Assembly: GCA_947471745.1 (NCBI GenBank) | Contig: CANJKZ010001038.1 | Span: 682,001-746,000, forward strand | Direction of reading: 5' to 3' | From: Closterium sp. Naga37s-1 | Taxonomy: Eukaryota > Streptophyta > Zygnematophyceae > Desmidiales > Closteriaceae | DNA length: 64,000 bases | Part shown: one piece after another, positions 34,723 to 45,259 of the stretch | How the letters are laid out: the number at the start of each line of letters is the position of its first letter | Position numbering within the stretch: the first letter of the stretch is position 1 | Program-made: the position numbers and the translations under genes | Notes under the pieces: generated by a model | Seen by the model: only the letters and a program-made list of their open reading frames with translations | Database searches by the model: none | Told to the model about the DNA's origin: nothing

Positions 34723-37700
34723 CCGTCACACCCAGCCAATCCTAGTCTCCTCCCCTGGTGGGTGCTCGATAGTGCACTTCTTTCAAGTTTGCACACAGCT
34801 CAACATCAAGTTCTAAAAACTTGACCCGCGCCCCTGGTATCATCTCTTACGGCATCAATATCCTCCTTGAGAGTGGTGGGGTAGGCTGCGAGCCGGCCTT
34901 CAAAGAACTCCACCAGCTGATCCAACACTGCGTTCTCGTTGCACGGACTCACCTTTGGTTGAACCATTGGGGAAAAGGGGGAACCAGGAAAAATGAGCAT
35001 AGATGGAAGCGAATGGGGTGAATGGGCGAGGCAACGCACTAAACCTCTCCTTTTACCAGCTGATCTAACACTGCATTCTCGTTGCATGGAATCGCCTGTG
35101 TTTGACGCATGGGAATATGTGGAAAGTGGAGGTCATGGGGACATTAGGGGAAAATGAGGGCCATTGGGATTGGGTATAGATGCAGGGCAGTGAAATGCAC
35201 ACTTTTTAAAAATTCTGAAAAAGTTCCTCCACAGACAACACATTTCCACATTTACAAGTTGATCCAGCACTATTAGAGCTTCTTAAATCTGATCAGCACT
35301 GGATTCTCGTTCCATGGACTCACCAACGTGTGTGTGTGGTGGGACCATGTGGACTCACTCACCCCCCACTCGCCCCTCACTCATCCCCCACACACTGGCC
35401 ACTGGCATGGCAATTCCCGGCACTCAGGCACACTTCACCCCCCACCCACTCGCCCCTCACTCACCCCCCACTCACCCCGCACACGGGCCCATCGGCGAAC
35501 ATGACAATCTCCATGTCGAGAGGGTCGGGGACATGCGCCAGACGTTGGTGAGGCATTCAGCTCTCTCACACACCACACGCAGGAACACCAATCTTCCAGT
35601 CACCCCACACTCACCTCACACACAGGAACACCAATCTTCACTCACCCCGCACATGGGCCCATCGGCGAACATGACACACTCCATGTCGAGGGGGTCAGTG
35701 ACATGCACCAGGCGCAGGTAGGGCATTCAGCTCAACCTTACACCACACACTGGCACGGCCACACCCAGCACACAGAAACACACCAATCTTTCACTCACCC
35801 CGCACATGGGCCCATCGGCGAAGGTGACAAACTCCATGTCGAGGGGGTCTGTGACATGCGCCATACGCAGGTAGGGCATTCAGCTCAACCTTACACCCAC
35901 GCACAAACACCCACACACAGCCACCCACGCACAAACACCCACACACAAACACCCACACACAAACACCCACACACGAACACCCACACACAGCCACCAACGA
36001 CACATCAGCCCTCTCTTACCCCCACACACAGGCTCTCACTCACCCCGCACACAGGCCCATCAGCGAAAGTGACGAATTCCATGTCGAGAGGGTCAGTGAC
36101 GTGCGCCAGGCGCAGATATGCAAGCATCCTCACACATGCACCACACACACACCACCCACCCCGCACTCACCCCGCACACAGGCCCATCGGCGAACGTGAC
36201 GAACTCCATGTCGAGAGGGTCGGTGACATGTGCCAGACGCAGGTAGGGCATCATGTCGTATAGGGCCGCCTGCTCCTTGCCCTTGTACAGCTGGTGGGTT
36301 GGGGGCGGTTGAGAAGGGTGTGCAGGTGAAGGGAGAATGTGACATGTGCCACAGTGCCAGACGCAGGTACGGCATCATGTCGTAAAGGGCTGCCTGCTCC
36401 TTGCCCTTGTACAACTGGTGTGAGGAGTTAGGGGAGGAGGGAGGAGGGGGAAAGGGTGGTGGGGTTGGGGGGGGTTTGAGCAGGGAGCAGGTGAGGGAAG
36501 GGTTTGTCATCATGCCAGGCGCAGGTAGGGCATCATGCCGTGTTTGAAGAAGGGTTGGGGGTGGTTGAGAAGGGTGTGAAGGAAGGGTTCGTCATCATGC
36601 TAGGCGCAGGTAGGGCATCATGTCGTACAGGGCTGCCTGCTCCTTCGCCTTGTACAACAAATGGGTTGGGGGTGGTTGAGAAGCGTGTGAAGGTGAGGGG
36701 AACGGCATCATTATGCCCGGCGTAAGTAGGGCATCGTGTCATACAGGGCTGCTTGCTCCTTGTCTTTGTACAGGTGATGGGTTGGGAGTGGTTGAGAAGG
36801 GTGTGACGGTGAGGGAGAATGTGTCATCATGCCAGGCACGGTAGGGCACCATGACCTGGAAGTCCACCTGGAGACTTGCCAATAAATCCACATGAAGAAT
36901 CACTTGAAAATGCAGCTAAGAAACTACCTGCAGAAACACCTAAAAACGCACCTAGATAATGACCTGGAAACCCACCTGAAGAACCACCTGAAAATCCACC
37001 TGAAGAAACACCTGGACATGGCGACCCACCTGGAAGTCCTGGGTGCGCAGGAGGTCGTTCTTCTGCACAATGGCCCGCTTTGCCTGGTACAGCGGGTCAT
37101 CCGGGTTCAATGCCACCTGGGGCAGGGGACGGGGGAGAGAAGGGGAGGAGAGGTGGAGACGAGATGAGGAGCAGCAGGAGGTAGTGGTGATGAAAACCCT
37201 GAACCCTGACCTGAATTCGAACCCTGAACCCTGACCTGAATCCTGAACCCTGAATCCTGAACCCTGAATCCTGAACCCTGAATCCTGAACCCTGAATCCT
37301 GAACCCTGAATCCTGAACCCTGAACCCTGAAACCGCTGCCTGTGCTACCTGCTGGACTGGACTACCCCCGCCTGCACCGTGGGGCGGCCACAGGGATTGC
37401 CCTCGACCACAATGCCGTAGTTGAGCAACAGAAACAGTCCAAGCATCTGCCCTGCATACTGCACACCCCTCCCTCACCTGCACTGTAAGGCGGCCACAGG
37501 GATTGCCCTCGACCACAATACCGTAGTTGAGCAGCAGAGAACGAGGGACTCCCTCCCTCCCCTCGTGCATCACCAGTCCAAGCATCTGCCCTGCATGCCG
37601 CACTACCCCTTACCTGCACTGTAAGGCGGTCACAGGCTCACAGCGATTGCCCTTGTCCACGATGCAATAGTTGAGCTGAGCATATGTAGGACTACCACCC

Positions 37701-40700
37701 ACCGTCCTATGGTATTACCTATCCGCCACTGGTCCCATGTGTTAATGTTAGCCCTCAATCTCACATTTGTACTTGTACTTTTTATATCCTAGTTTAGTGT
37801 AGTTTGCACTTGGTGTTTGGTTGGGTGTACACCCACATCCCAACCAAACCCAAATGTGATCTCCAAGCAATCTCCAACCCACCAATTGGAGATTGCCTTG
37901 GGATTACCCCCAATTCCCTAGGATTGCCCCTAATTCTCTCCCCACCATTACCTTGCCCATTTCTAATGTACTTAAAGAGCCTTGAGCTCATTACTAATGG
38001 ATGGATTCTAAGCTCAAGTTCTGACACCATGCACCATACCCCTCCCCCTCCCACGCACCATACCCCTCCCCCTCCCACGCACCATACCCCTCCCCCTCCC
38101 ACGCACGCCCTATGCGCACATCCCCCTCACCTGCACAGTGAGGCGGTCATTGGGGTTGTCTTCGAGGTGGCTTTTGAGTCGACTCAAAAGTCACCTCATA
38201 GGGGTTGTTTTCATCCACGATGCATGCCATAGTTGAGCAGCAGGCGGGGAGTCCCCTCTTGCTTGCACTCTCCTCCTCCTTCCCTTGCATGCCATGCCAT
38301 CCACCCCTCACATACACTGTGTGCTCCTCGCACCACTAGCACCACTCACCTGCACTGTGAGGCGGTCATAGGGGTTGTCTCTTCATCCACGATGCATGCC
38401 ATAGTTGAGCAGCAGAGCTAGAAGGGTTTCCTCCCCTTCTGCTTACACCTTTCTTTTCCCTAACCTCCATATTTCACACCCCTCACCTGCCCACTCCTCA
38501 CATGCACAGTAATATGCCCAAACTCACCTGCACTGTGAGGCGGTCATAGGGGTTGTCCTCGTCCACAATGCCATCGTTCAGCAACAGAGAAAAAGGGATT
38601 TACTCCTAGCCTGCCTGCCCACCTGCGCAGCCCTCACCTGCACTGTGAGGCGGTCATAGGGGTTGTCCTCGTCCACAATGCCATCGTTCAGCAACAGAGA
38701 AAAAGGGATTTACTCCTAGCCTGCCTGCCCACCTGCGCAGCCCTCACCTGCACTGTGAGGCGGTCATAGGGGTTGTCCTCGTCCACAATGCCATCGTTCA
38801 GCAACAGAGAAAAAGGGATTTACTCCTAGCCTGCCTGCCCACCTGCGCAGCCCTCACCTGCACTGTGAGGCGGTCATAGGGGTTGTCCTCGTCCACAATG
38901 CCATCTTTCAGCAACAGAGAAAAAGGGATTTACTCCTAGCCTGCCTGCCCACCTGCGCAGCCCTCACCTGCACTGTGAGGCGGTCATAGGGGTTGTCCTC
39001 GTCCACAATGCCGTAGTTGAGCAACAGCCGCGTGTTGGGCTGGGGGCCACACCTGAGCGGGTGGGTGAGGAGGGTAGTGGGAGAAGAGGGGAAAAAGGAT
39101 GAGGAGAAGGAGGGCGAGAATGAGGGGAGTATGAAAAGGATGCACCGTAAGGCGGTCATAGGGGTTGTCCTCGTCCACAATGCCGTAGTTGAGCAACAGC
39201 CGCGTGTTGGGCTGGGGGCCACACCTGAGCGGGTGGGTGAGGAGGGTAGTGGGAGAAGAGGGGAAAAAGGATGAGGAGAAGGAGGGCGAGAATGAGGGGA
39301 GTATGAAAAGGATGCACCGTAAGGCGGTCATAGGGGTTGTCCTCGTCCACAATGCCTAGTTGAGCAACAGGCGAGTGTTGGGCTGGGGGGCGCACCTGAG
39401 ATGAGAGATTTGGGACAGGGAGAAGGAGGGGTGGGAGGAGGTGGGGGAAGAGAGGGATGCACTGCCAGGTGGTCATAGATAGTGGAGGGAGGTTATTCGC
39501 GTCCACAATGCCGTGATGACTTTTGAGTCTACTCAAAAGTCACTGCCAGGTGGTCATAGTGGAGGGGGGTTATCCGCGTCCACAATGCCGTGATTCAGCA
39601 GCAGCCGCGTGTTGGGCTGGGGGCCACACCTGAGGGGGTGAGGCGAGGAGGAGGGGGGGAGATGAGCGAGAGGGAAAGGGCGGAGGGGGGAAGGAGGGAA
39701 GGCAGCGAGCATGTAGCGCGTGGTGCTGCGGTAGGCACACTGTCCCTCAAAGAGGTTACGGGTTTACCGAGTCACCTTTCTGCCTGCAACTAAGCACACT
39801 CACCACACGCTGAGGGGCTCCCCTGCCTTGACAGGGCGGTCCACACGAAGCTCAACCCCGCCGTCAGGGGAAGCGGCGAGCATGGAGCGCGTGGTGCTTT
39901 TGTAGGCCAGGAGAGGCGGACCCATGGGGATGAGGGCGAAGCGACGGGGGAGAGGCACGCCCTGTGGGGGAATACAAGGGGGCAGGATGAGGGGAGAATA
40001 GGGGGGGAAGGGGTGTTGGCGGGACAAGGGGGTTTGGTTGTGAGCGCGTGGTGCGGCGGTAGGCCAGGAGAGGCGGGCAGGACCATGGGGATGAGGGCGA
40101 AGCTACGAGGGAGAGGCACGCCCTGCGGGGCGGGGGAAAGGGGAGAGCAGGGAAGGGGGGGGCGTGTGGGCGGAAGAGATGAGAGGAATACATGGAATGG
40201 TGAGGGGGGCAAGGAGGGAGCGCAAGCAAGTGGTGCGGCAGTAGGTCAGTAGAGGCGGGACCATGGGGATGAGGGCGAAGCAACGGGGGAGAGGCATGCC
40301 CTGCAGAGGAATACAAGGGGACGGGCAGGATGGGGGAATAATAAGGGGGGGAAGGGGTTGTTGGGAGGAGGGGGCGGGGGTTTGGTTGTGAGCACGTGGC
40401 AGGCCAGAGGCGGACCCTTAGGGATGAGTGCGACGGGAGACATGAAGGGGGGAAGAGGAGAGCATATGAGAATCAAATCTCACCTGCAGGTGCCCTTACT
40501 CAAGCACAAGAGAAAGTCAAATCCAACATGCAGGTGCCATAAGAGAATAAAGTCTCACCTGCAGGTGCACCATGCATGACTGCATTGACTCTCACCTGCA
40601 GGTGCACCACGCATGACTGCATTGACTCTCACCTGCAGGTGCACCACGCATGACTGCATTGACTCTCACCTGCAGCTGCACCACGCATGACTGCATTGAC

Positions 40701-43700
40701 TCTCACCTGCAGCTGCACCACGCATGACTGTGTTGACTCTCACCTGCAGGTGCACCACGCATGACTGCATTGACTCTCACCTGCAGCTGCACCACGCATG
40801 ACTGCATTGACTCTCACCTGCAGCTGCACCACGCATGACTGCATTGACTCTCACCTGCAGGTGCACCACGCATGACTGCATTGACTCTCACCTGCAGGTG
40901 CACCACGCATGACTGTGTTGACTCTCACCTGCAGGTGCACCACGCATGACTGCATTGACTCTCACCTGCAGCTGCACCACGCATGACTGTGTTGACTCTC
41001 ACCTGCAGGTGCACCACGCATGACTGCATTGACTCTCACCTGCAGCTGCACCACGCATGACTGCATTGACTCTCACCTGCAGCTGCACCACGCATGACTG
41101 TGTTGACTCTCACCTGCAGGTGCACCACGCATGACTGCATTGACTCTCACCTGCAGGTGCACCACGCATGACTGTGTTGACTCTCACCTGCAGCTGCACC
41201 ACGCATGACTGCATTGACTCTCACCTGCAGGTGCACCACGCATGACTGCATTGACTCTCACCTGCAGGTGCACCACGCATGACTGTGTTGACTCTCACCT
41301 GCAGGTGCACCACGCATGACTGCATTGACTCTCACCTGCAGCTGCACCACGCATGACTGTGTTGACTCTCACCTGCAGGTGCACCACGCATGACTGCATT
41401 GACTCTCACCTGCAGCTGCACCACGCATGACTGCATTGACTCTCACCTGCAGCTGCACCACGCATGACTGTGTTGACTCTCACCTGCAGGTGCACCACGC
41501 ATGACTGCATTGACTCTCACCTGCAGGTGCACCACGCATGACTGTGTTGACTCTCACCTGCAGCTGCACCACGCATGACTGCATTGACTCTCACCTGCAG
41601 CTGCACCACGCATGACTGCATTGACTCTCACCTGCAGGTGCACCACGCATGACTGTGTTGACTCTCACCTGCAGGTGCCCCTAGTACCTTACTCAAGCAC
41701 AAGAGGAGAATATAGTCTCACCTGCAGGTGCACCACGCATGACTGCACAGCAATAAACGCCTGCTTGAAGATCTCAAAAGGGAAGGTCTCTGATGGCGTG
41801 TCGTAGGGGTATTGCTGTGTGCGGTGGGGGAATGGGGGGTTGAGAGGGGGGGAAGGAGAGGATGGGGGTGCAGAGGGGTCTGGTGAGTCAGGGAACAGGA
41901 AATAGGTTGTGGAATGGAGAGAGGGGTTGGGGGGTTGCAACGGGGGAGAGGAGTGAAGGGATTGGGGGGCGGACAATATGCGAGTTATCAAGGGGATGGC
42001 TGCACAGTGCATGTCAGAAAAAAAAGGGGGGGCGAGATATTGTAGAGAATTGGGGATAAGAGAATAGAAAGGATCTGCTGCAAGTGAGAGGTTGGTCGGA
42101 GAACCGCGGATATATGATAGAGAAGCGCACGCATAGATAGATAGACACATGCAGCTGCAGTTACACGCCCCACACACACACGCCTGCCTCACGGTGCCCA
42201 CAACAAGCATGTCACCCTGCACTGCACACGAAGCAGTACCTTGAAAAGAGAAGCTGCAAGGAATCAGACCGTGTCCAGCTCCTCGTACTCCCTCTTGATG
42301 CCCTCACCCATGCGCCACACACACTGGCCATACGTGCCTCCCCCTATCACACATGCTCCCTACACAGCCATACCTTGAAGAGCGAGGCTGCGAGGAACCA
42401 CACTGTGTCCAACTCCTCGTACTCCCTCTTGATGCCCTGCAGCCGCGCCTCCACCTCCACCTGTGGGGATCCACATAGAGAGAAGGAATGCGAGGGAGGG
42501 ATCAGGACAAGGAGAGAGTAAAGGGAGAGTCAAACTGTGTCGGGTCCAGCTCCTCGTGCTCCCTCTTGATGCCCTGCAGTGCAGCCGCGCCTCCACCTCC
42601 GCCTGTGGGTTCAGAGAATGAAGATGGCAGGGAGGGATGTGGGCGGATATGGTGTGATATAGTCACACTCACTGTGCCGGGTCCAGCTCCTCGTGCTCCC
42701 TCTTGATGCCCTGCAGCCGCGCCTCCACCTCCGCCTGTGGGTTTGTGGGGATGGGGGGGGGAGGCATGTGGGTGGTGTGATGAGGAAAAGATGGAAAATA
42801 AGGGAGAGCTTTACAGTGTACTGTGCAGCTCCTCGTACTCCCTCTTGATGCCCTGCAGTGCAGCCGCGCCTCCACCTCCGCCTGTGGGGTCAGAGAATGA
42901 AGATGGCAGGGAGGGATGTGGGCGGATATGGTGTGATATAGTCAAACTTACTGTGTCGGGTCCAGCTCCTCGTACTCCCTCTTCATGCCCTGCAGCCGCG
43001 CCTCCACCTCCGCCAGAGGGAATTCACATAGAGAGAAGGAATGCGAGGGAGAGAGGCATGTGGGCAGGTGCGATGAGGATGGAATAAGGAGGAGAAGGAT
43101 CAAAGGGAGAGTCTCGGCCGTGGAGTCGCCATGGCCGAGTGCTTGTTGCTGCAGCTATCCTGAGAATTCACGAGCCAAACACACCTTCTTGGGGCTGCCC
43201 TGGAACAGCTCTGCCACCTCCTGCGGGTCCCACAGCAGTGGGGTCTCAACAGCAGTCTGTCCTCGCCCCCTCTGCCTATCAAGCTCGTTGATAAAAGGAC
43301 GCCAGAAGGACTGGTCGGTCTGCTTCTCCTCAACCCTTTCTCAGAAAGGCCGAGCATCAACGCACAGCGCCAGACACACCAGCAGCACAATGCTGCTAAC
43401 CCCCTCGACTCTCACCTAACCTCCCCACCTGATCCTGATGCTCACCTTCATGGGGCTCCCTTGGAACAGCTCGGCCACCTCCTGCGGGTCCCACAGGAGA
43501 GGGGTCGCGACGGCCGTCTGGCCTCGCCCCCTCTGCCGGTCGAGCTCGTGAATGAAGGGGCCCCAGAAGGACTCATCAGCCTGCTTCTTCTCGAACATGA
43601 GGTAGAGCGCCAAGCACGCCAGCTCCGATAGCTTGTTGGTTGTTACCAGCTCCGCTGGAGGGGTGGGGGACGGGGGAAGTGGGAGGTGAGAGATGGAAGG

Positions 43701-45259
43701 AGGGAAGGACTGATTGGCCTGCTTCTTCTCGAACATGAGGTAGAGCGCCAAGCACGCCAGCTCCGATAGTTTGTTGGTTGTTACCAGCTCCGCTGGAGGG
43801 GAGGGTTGGGGTGGGGAATCGAGGGGAGTGGGCGAGAGGGCGAGAGGCGGAGAGCATTGGTACGTGTCGTATCGCTCGTGGGTGGAAGATGAGTAAACGC
43901 ATTGGCTCACATTGATTCAGGGTCGCCATAAACGAGTTTTGAGTCGACTCAAAACACGACGCATTGGTACGTGCCGTATCACTCGTGGGTGGAAGATGAG
44001 TGAACGCATTGGCTCATATTGATTCAGAGTCGCCATAAACGACAAAAATGGAGAATGGGGGGTGACGCGCACAGCAGACACGGAAGTTGGGACAAGCGTC
44101 GTGCGGTCGCATTGCAAGGTCAGTGAGACGAAATTTTTAAGTCAAATTAATCAGGGGATGCGTCTGTCGGGTGAGATGTTTCAACGGAACTACAATGTGA
44201 GGCCTGTTACTTGCTTGTGCACCCAGGAAGTGATGAAACATGCAGACGCGCAAGCCATACCTAGGTTTTCGTCTCCCAGCACTCGACCCAGGGTGACAAT
44301 GAGGTTCTCCGGAACCTTTGAGTCGTCGACTCAAATGACAGGAAAGAAAGGGCCACGCAAGCCATACCTTCTCCGGCACCTTTGAGTCGACTCAAAAGAC
44401 AGGAGACAAAGGGCCACGCAAGCCATACCTAGGTTTTCGTCTCCCAGCACTCGACCCAGGGTGACAATGAGGTTCTCTGGAACCTTCAACGGAATGTCGC
44501 CGGCCTGCCAGTGTTGGATTCAGGGATTGTCGCGGAACGGGGCGATGCAATGGATTCATAGATTGAAACACAGGCGCATAAGGAGCGATTCAGTCGAGCA
44601 TGAAACATTCAATCGCTGGTGCCAGTAGCGATGAGAAAAGCTTAGAAAGACACGAAGCTCGGAACCTTCGTAACTCCCAATTTCCAGACCCATCGACATG
44701 GTTCTTCTGTCGAGAACCGGATCAGCGCACAGCGAGCATATTGAGTGCTGAAGGACTCATAATGACGTTTAGAATGGCGAATTCTAAGCTTGCCTGCAGA
44801 TCTTCCGTGTTTGCAACGTAAGGGGCTCTGGGAGTGGCCCGGGGCTGCAAAGCACAGCGAGCATATAAAACGCTGAATACTCGCGGATTCTAGGCTTGCC
44901 TGCAGATCTTCCGTGGCGGCAACGTAATGGATCGTATCCTCCTCGGGAGTGGCTCCGGGTCGCTCCTTCAGCGTGACTTTGCACGGAGGCAGCCCGTTCG
45001 CGTTCATCCAATCAAGAAGCTCCGTATCCGAGCTCTGCGACGCCGTCGCACTCTCGGGAGCGACATTGACGGCTGAGATGCGAACGCTTCGCCTGTCGCA
45101 CCGTTGGATGCGAGCACTGCGGTTACCAGTAGTCAAGCGGGGAATGGCATTTTGTAGCCTAGAAGAAGAGGCTAAGCCACGTGTTCCATTGCTAGGCGTA
45201 GTGTGAAGCGGCTTCAGCCCAACCGCGTGGCTGCAGCACAACGAGCTTGCTACGACCAT
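33849..45259 (-). CDS. Chloroplast SET-domain protein (At5g14260/Rubisco-LSMT-like family)
   Basis: 514 aa from 11 exons: 45259-44900, 44504-44429, 43654-43446, 42460-42374, 41814-41722, 39961-39804, 39052-38968, 37116-37030, 36290-36171, 34952-34851, 34016-33849; the frame is continuous. Starts with a Ser/Arg-rich transit-like region. Conserved blocks then follow: NANGLPPCKVTLKERP, PENLIVTLGRVLG, ELVTTNKLSELACLALYLMF, ELDRQRGRGQ, FSFEIFKQAF-like PFEIFKQAFIAVQSCVVHLQ, RFALIPMGPPLLAY, and the SET/nSET-type WCGPQPNTRLLLNYGIVDED. The C-terminal substrate-binding-like part includes MMPYLRLAHVTDP and CNENAVLDQLVEFFEGRLAA. The family resembles Rubisco large-subunit lysine methyltransferases, but the substrate is unproven and activity cannot be read from sequence. 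Intron 1 appears to use a GC donor (CTGCAG|GCAAGC at 44900). Introns are packed with decayed exon copies. Confidence 0.88.
34130..34245 (-). repeat. Second copy of the SET-gene last exon
   Basis: Reads IADPTTHPKRKVAARLVRIE, closely matching the terminal exon (IADPATKPKRRVAARLVRIE). It has an acceptor but diverges after AAVQKAI, so I treat it as a duplicate. It is still open over about 35 codons. Confidence 0.75.
34655..34722. repeat. 68-nt poly(T)/poly(A) tract
   Basis: An unbroken run of T on the + strand, preceded by TTTTG and TTG short repeats, in an intron of the SET gene (poly(A) in the transcript sense). I see no retroposed gene or SINE body attached. Confidence 0.9.
35490..36900 (-). 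repeat. Ladder of decayed copies of the MMPYLRLAHV exon
   Basis: The functional exon (36290-36171) is surrounded by copies. The 3' half (GACATGGAGTT.GTC.CGTTCGCCGATGGG) recurs near 35494, 35650, 35805 and 36045. The 5' half (GGCAAGGAGCAG...CGACATGATGCCCTACCTGCG) recurs near 36365-36412, 36515-36540, 36605-36655 and 36722-36775. ACACCCACACACAA-type simple repeats (35890-36000) lie between. Confidence 0.75.
37188..37335. repeat. Telomere-like heptamer array (CCCTGAA/TCCTGAA)n
   Basis: About 20 units alternate CCCTGAA and TCCTGAA (a 14-bp higher-order repeat) inside a SET-gene intron. The heptamer differs from the plant telomeric CCCTAAA by one base. Confidence 0.85.
37370..38530 (-). repeat. 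Scattered decayed copies of the LLLNYGIVDEDNPYDRLTVQ exon
   Basis: Fragments of exon 39052-38968 (CAACTACGGCATTGTGG.CGAGG.CAA.CCCT and CGCCT.AC.GTGCAGGTGAGG) lie near 37376-37430, 37480-37540, 37612-37675, 38130-38245 and 38350-38420. The third pair is joined by a TTTTGAGTCGACTCAAAA palindrome (38172-38189), itself flanked by GAGGTG/CACCTC arms. Confidence 0.75.
38531..38970 (-). repeat. 110-bp tandem repeat of exon end, donor and intron
   Basis: Repeat starts at 38531, 38641, 38751, 38861 and 38971 (CACTGTGAGGCGGTCATAGG), period exactly 110 bp and almost no divergence. Each unit contains, on the minus strand, the end of the DEDNPYDRLTVQ exon and a CAG|GTGAGG donor. The unit at 38971 belongs to the full exon. 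Confidence 0.9.
39053..39640 (-). repeat. Upstream copies of the LLLNYGIVDED exon
   Basis: A near-perfect duplicate of the exon and its upstream intron occupies about 39134-39330 (about 170-bp period). More decayed copies lie at 39335-39395 and 39480-39630. The last pair flanks a TTTTGAGTCTACTCAAAA palindrome at 39521-39538. Confidence 0.8.
40030..40445 (-). repeat. Three decayed copies of the RFALIPMGPPLLAY exon
   Basis: Copies of exon 39961-39804 near 40045-40130, 40225-40310 and 40392-40440, recognisable by GTCGCTTCGCCCTCATCCCC-like sequence on the minus strand. Confidence 0.75.
40480..41722 (-). repeat. 37-bp minisatellite of SET-gene exon end plus splice donor (about 30 copies)
   Basis: On the minus strand each unit reads AGTCATGCGTGGTGCACCTG, CAG, GTGAGAGTCAATGC. 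It reproduces the last 21 bases of exon 41814-41722 (SCVVHLQ) and its donor. Copies differ mainly by TGCATT/TGTGTT and GCAGGTGC/GCAGCTGC variants arranged in longer blocks, a higher-order repeat pattern. The intron therefore offers about 30 near-identical 5' splice sites. Confidence 0.93.
42250..43025 (-). repeat. Ladder of copies of the EVEARLQGIKREYEELD exon
   Basis: Besides the used exon (42460-42374), copies lie near 42265-42305, 42543-42605, 42680-42740, 42825-42885 and 42958-43020. They keep EARLQGIKREHEELD but lose the TVWFLAASLFK end; GAACC(C)ACAGGCGG-like acceptors persist. Confidence 0.8.
43180..43345 (-). repeat. Open second copy of the ELDRQRGRGQ exon half
   Basis: Reads FWRPFINELDRQRGRGQTAV and on to QGSPKK, about 85% like the functional exon 43654-43446, with an AAG|GTGTGT donor. 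It has no stop and could be a cassette in frame (phase 0 at both ends), but it would duplicate conserved sequence. Confidence 0.75.
43690..43800 (-). repeat. Upstream copy of the ELVTTNKLSELACLALYLMF exon half
   Basis: Near-identical to the first half of exon 43654-43446 with the same CCTCCAG acceptor. It changes to unrelated sequence after KKQA. Confidence 0.8.
43855..44060 (-). repeat. Direct duplication split by a TTTTGAGTCGACTCAAAA palindrome
   Basis: About 85 bp (GCATTGGTACGTG.CGTATC ... GATTCAG.GTCGCCATAAACGA) occur twice. The palindrome at 43937-43954 sits exactly between the copies. Confidence 0.88.
44240..44440 (-). repeat. Duplicated SET exon 2 end with two palindromes
   Basis: The end of exon 44504-44429 (CCTCATTGTCACCCTGGGTC...GAAAACCTAGGTATGGC) occurs again at about 44255-44312. 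TTTGAGTC-GTC-GACTCAAA (44317-44335) and TTTGAGTCGACTCAAA (44381-44396) occupy the junctions. Confidence 0.85.

Noticed and set aside
38531-38970. Satellite or CRISPR-type 110-bp array
   Set aside because: Each unit is exon end, donor and intron of the host SET gene; no spacer structure.
40480-41722. CRISPR-like regular array
   Set aside because: Units are contiguous with no unique spacers, and each copies a SET-gene exon end. It is a minisatellite in a eukaryotic intron.
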